Shown here: positions 61,581-64,000 of the stretch, one piece after another
How positions within the stretch are numbered: the stretch's first letter is position 1
Layout: each line of letters starts with the position of its first letter
Source of the DNA: Leishmania mexicana MHOM/GT/2001/U1103
Taxonomy: Eukaryota > Euglenozoa > Kinetoplastea > Trypanosomatida > Trypanosomatidae
Length of the DNA stretch: 64,000 bases
Direction of reading: 5' to 3'
NCBI RefSeq assembly: GCF_000234665.1
Contig: NC_018309.1
Coordinates: forward strand, 97,507-161,506
Translations under genes and position numbers: made by a program
Notes under the pieces: model-generated
Told to the model about the DNA's origin: nothing
Database searches by the model: none
What the model saw: the letters and a program-made list of their open reading frames with translations, nothing else

Positions 61581-62505
61581 CCGTCGCAACTCTGCGCCCC
61601 CCCCCCCTCTCTCCTTCGTCCCCTCTCGTGCCTTCCAGCCGTGGCAATACAGTGAGCGCGTGGCTCACACATGCCGCCATCGCCATCGTGATGATACGTC
61701 CCCGCCACCACCACCCCTCTCCATCTCGTTGCGCCATTATGAGGTACAGAAGGAAAGGGATGTCAGAGATCCCTGTATGTGTGTACGTGTCAAGACGTAG
61801 AAGGCGATGGCATGAGAGAGAAGCTGTTGACGTGATGTGTTCTCTGCTCGTCCGCCTCGCGCTTACCCCACCTTCCGCCACTCCCCATTCGCATCCCCGT
61901 CCTTCCCTCTCCAGGTAATGGTCCAGGTGCACGTGAGCCGCCATGAGACGCAGGGGAGGGGTGAGGGGGCACTCAGATGGCGCAGGTGAGGTCTGTCCAT
62001 GCCCACCTGCTAACAGCCATCATCCCCCCCCCCCCACATCTCGCTCCTCCCTCGCCTCTGATGGGTCGTGGCTTTCGCCGACAATGATGCAAGCGCATGT
62101 GTCACCCCTCTCTTCCCGTGTTCCCCTCCTTGTGTGCGATGCTAGCGCGGGATGGGCGGCAGGTCCCTCCCCCCTCCTCACTCCCCCCTCCCCCCTCCTC
62201 CTCCTTTGCCATGTGTTTGTTGGTGTTCACCATCGTCATGATGTCACGCGTGCCATTGCGTGGCGCCACCACCCACCACGCCCTCTCCTAGTCTCTCTCT
62301 CTCACACTGTCCACCCCCCCCTACCCACCCACCCACCCACCACACGTCCCACCACGTGTCCGTTCCTTTGTTTTCTCGTCGTGCTGTCCTTCGGCGCCTT
62401 TGTGAGGAGGCGACGCCTCGTGTGATTCTACGGCGCCGGCAAAGTACGAACACACGCACACATACACCGTCAAACGCCCTCCCCTCCTCTCCTCCCACAC
62501 AAGCC
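61581..62505 (+). other. Intergenic region upstream of the MFS transporter
   Basis: No gene seen. C-runs and C/T tracts occur at 61596-61630, 62027-62060, 62175-62210 and 62313-62345. A pyrimidine-rich stretch at about 62350-62400 is followed by an AG near 62405, a possible acceptor about 100 nt before ATG 62506. Confidence 0.5.
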
Positions 62506-64000
62506 ATGCAGATCTACGAGGCATGCAAGAAGATGAACCGGGCGGTCACCCACCGCCCGGCGGACCACTGGATCGGCTACCTCGTCGCCGTTTCCGGTGC
62601 TCTGATGCAGATGATGAGCTACGGCATCGACAACAGTTTTTCCATTTTCTCAGAGAGTATGCAGAATGACCCGTCTCTGGGCTACCCGAGCGCGACAACC
62701 GTCAGCTTCGGTAACTCCGTCTCTCTCGGGCTGTCGCCGGTGTTCGGCGTTCTCGCTGGCTTCCTTGTCGATCGCGTGCCGCCGCGAGTGATGATGTTCA
62801 CCTCCACGGTGATGCTCTTTGCCGCACTGTGGCTGAGCTCGTCGTTTGCGAAGAGCTCGGCGGAGGTCACGGCGTCCTACTCGCTGCTCGCCTCCATCTC
62901 CTCCGCGTTGATGCTGTCGCCTGGCGCAGCGGCGACCGGCTCGTGGTTCCGGCGTCGCCTTGGCCTTGGGCAGGGCATCAATTTCTGCGGCGGCGGCGTT
63001 GGCAGTGCCGTTGTCCCAGCGGTGCTCGGCAGTCTCGTAGACGTCTACGGCTGGCGTCACACCTTCCGTCTCATGTCCGCGTTCTGCGCCATTGGCCTGG
63101 TTGCCACACTCTTCTCCTGCCGCCGCCACCCGATTGAGGATGACGTTGACGTGGATGAGCATCCATGCTCTGGCAGCAGCCCTGTCCGCGAGCCTCGCCG
63201 TGATGATTGCATCTCGCACGGAAGCCTCGGCCACAAGGAGCGGAAGGGGATGATGCTCATGGTAACCCCCGAGGCAGCTGAGAACGCCGCGACCTCGCCG
63301 ACAAGGCGGATGATCGACTCCATGCGCACGGAGGCGGAGAAGACGGCGAACCACGACAGCGGTGATAACCTCAAGACGGGCAGCAACCCGGATGCCGCAG
63401 CGCCAGCGCGCGTCACCCTAGCGTCGCCAGTCGGCAGCGACATGAGCGTGCTGTTGGACTGTCACCAGCAGCCACCGCGGCAGCTCGCGCAGTATGGACG
63501 GAAAGTGCACGGCACGCAGGCCTGCACGGTGGCGGATCTGATCCAGGATATGCACGTGCGGCGCCTGACTTGGCGAGAGACGATGCGGGTCGTCTTCTCC
63601 GTTCGCTTCCTGACACACTTTTTCATGTTTGCCATCTACGGGTGGTCCTTCTACGGACTCATCTACGTGGCCGTCCCCTACGTCTCCTCCATGGGCAGCG
63701 CCGGCACGGTGTACGCGGATGTCACCCCCATCAGCACCTCCAAGGCGTCGACGGTGTTCACATTTTGGGGTGTGTTTCAGATTGTGGGCTCCATCCTGGT
63801 AGGCGGCGCGGCCTCCTTCACCGACGACGCCCTCGCCTACACCATGTGCGCCACCGTCGGTGGTTTGGCGACGTCGCTGCTCGTCTTTTGCCGTAGCTAC
63901 GCGGCCTTCGCTGTGTGCTTAAGTGTGGTCGGCTTCTGCACGGCTGGCATCTTCGCCATGATGCCGGCGCTGATCGCCAAGGACTTCCACGGGCCTAACC
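62506..64000 (+). CDS. Major facilitator superfamily transporter, MCT/SLC16-like, 3' end beyond window
   Basis: The first 498 codons of a membrane transporter; the frame is still open at the window edge. It begins MQIYEACKKMNRAVTHRP, then a first helix (WIGYLVAVSGALMQMMSYGI). The loop between helices 2 and 3 carries the MFS motif GFLVDRVPPR near 86-95. Helices follow around SSISSALMLSPGAAATGSW-like sequence, GINFCGGGVGSAVVPAVLG and LMSAFCAIGLVATLF, giving six in the N-terminal half. A central hydrophilic loop of about 160 residues (roughly 205-365) with Ser/Pro and acidic residues comes next. The second half then begins with VRFLTHFFMFAIYGWSFYGL. GSWFRRRLGLGQG and YGWRHTFRLM recall monocarboxylate transporter-like proteins. 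Substrate unknown; localisation could be plasma membrane, flagellar or mitochondrial. Truncation is by the window only. Confidence 0.9.
   Translation, partial: MQIYEACKKMNRAVTHRPADHWIGYLVAVSGALMQMMSYGIDNSFSIFSESMQNDPSLGYPSATTVSFGNSVSLGLSPVFGVLAGFLVDRVPPRVMMFTSTVMLFAALWLSSSFAKSSAEVTASYSLLASISSALMLSPGAAATGSWFRRRLGLGQGINFCGGGVGSAVVPAVLGSLVDVYGWRHTFRLMSAFCAIGLVATLFSCRRHPIEDDVDVDEHPCSGSSPVREPRRDDCISHGSLGHKERKGMMLMVTPEAAENAATSPTRRMIDSMRTEAEKTANHDSGDNLKTGSNPDAAAPARVTLASPVGSDMSVLLDCHQQPPRQLAQYGRKVHGTQACTVADLIQDMHVRRLTWRETMRVVFSVRFLTHFFMFAIYGWSFYGLIYVAVPYVSSMGSAGTVYADVTPISTSKASTVFTFWGVFQIVGSILVGGAASFTDDALAYTMCATVGGLATSLLVFCRSYAAFAVCLSVVGFCTAGIFAMMPALIAKDFHGPN

Noticed and set aside
62650..63354. 234-codon minus-strand frame within the transporter
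   Set aside because: Antisense shadow of the MFS gene, whose + frame has clear membrane helices.

Overview
This is nuclear DNA of a trypanosomatid of the Leishmania group (Leishmaniinae). Coding sequence is GC-rich and intronless. Genes are spaced 0.5-3.5 kb apart and, apart from one suspect segment, all read on the + strand, as expected of a polycistronic unit processed by spliced-leader trans-splicing and polyadenylation. Intergenic plus strands are full of C/T tracts followed by AG, plus (CA)n/(GT)n microsatellites. Trypanothione reductase (16256-17731) is a kinetoplastid marker. Its sequence is close to, but not identical with, the Leishmania infantum enzyme as I remember it, so I do not name a species. 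The gene content recalls Leishmania chromosome 5; that is from memory, not from a search.

Layout. 1-12.7 kb: mitochondrial phosphate carrier, an unrecognised 653-aa protein, a monothiol glutaredoxin with a variant active site, MCM8, and mitoribosomal uS11m. 12.7-16.3 kb: a gene-poor stretch. 16.3-24.0 kb: trypanothione reductase, a DBP8/DDX49-type DEAD-box helicase, and an unrecognised 327-aa protein. 24.0-31.6 kb: a microtubule-associated repetitive protein (38-aa repeats) broken by a 100-N gap. Its N-terminal half is on + and its C-terminal half on -, next to a ~605-bp inverted duplication. 34.4-47.1 kb: MORN-repeat/STE11-like kinase, SMC2, APC3/CDC27, and a Tctex-type dynein light chain. 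47.1-49.8 kb: a second gene-poor block. 49.8-54.9 kb: an atypical calcineurin-like phosphoesterase and a large, probably mitochondrial, helical-repeat protein. 55.7-59.7 kb: an island of clearly lower GC holding a divergent SKP1 and the ribosome-assembly GTPase NOG2. 60.9-64 kb: a 242-aa unknown protein and the first 498 codons of an MCT-like major facilitator transporter cut by the window edge.

The genes are not a functional operon. Recurrent themes are chromosome biology (MCM8, SMC2, APC3, SKP1), cytoskeleton and flagellum (MARP, Tctex, MORN-kinase), mitochondrion (phosphate carrier, glutaredoxin, uS11m, PPR-like protein), ribosome assembly (DBP8-like, NOG2) and trypanothione redox metabolism.

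The main structural findings are three. First, 26501 to about 30946 looks inverted relative to the rest of the window, so the two MARP halves are probably one + strand gene. Second, a dispersed repeat family (about 42.35-42.69, 55.19-55.48 and 59.71-59.95 kb) sits in three 3' flanks. Third, two of those copies lie in direct orientation on either side of the low-GC SKP1-NOG2 island.
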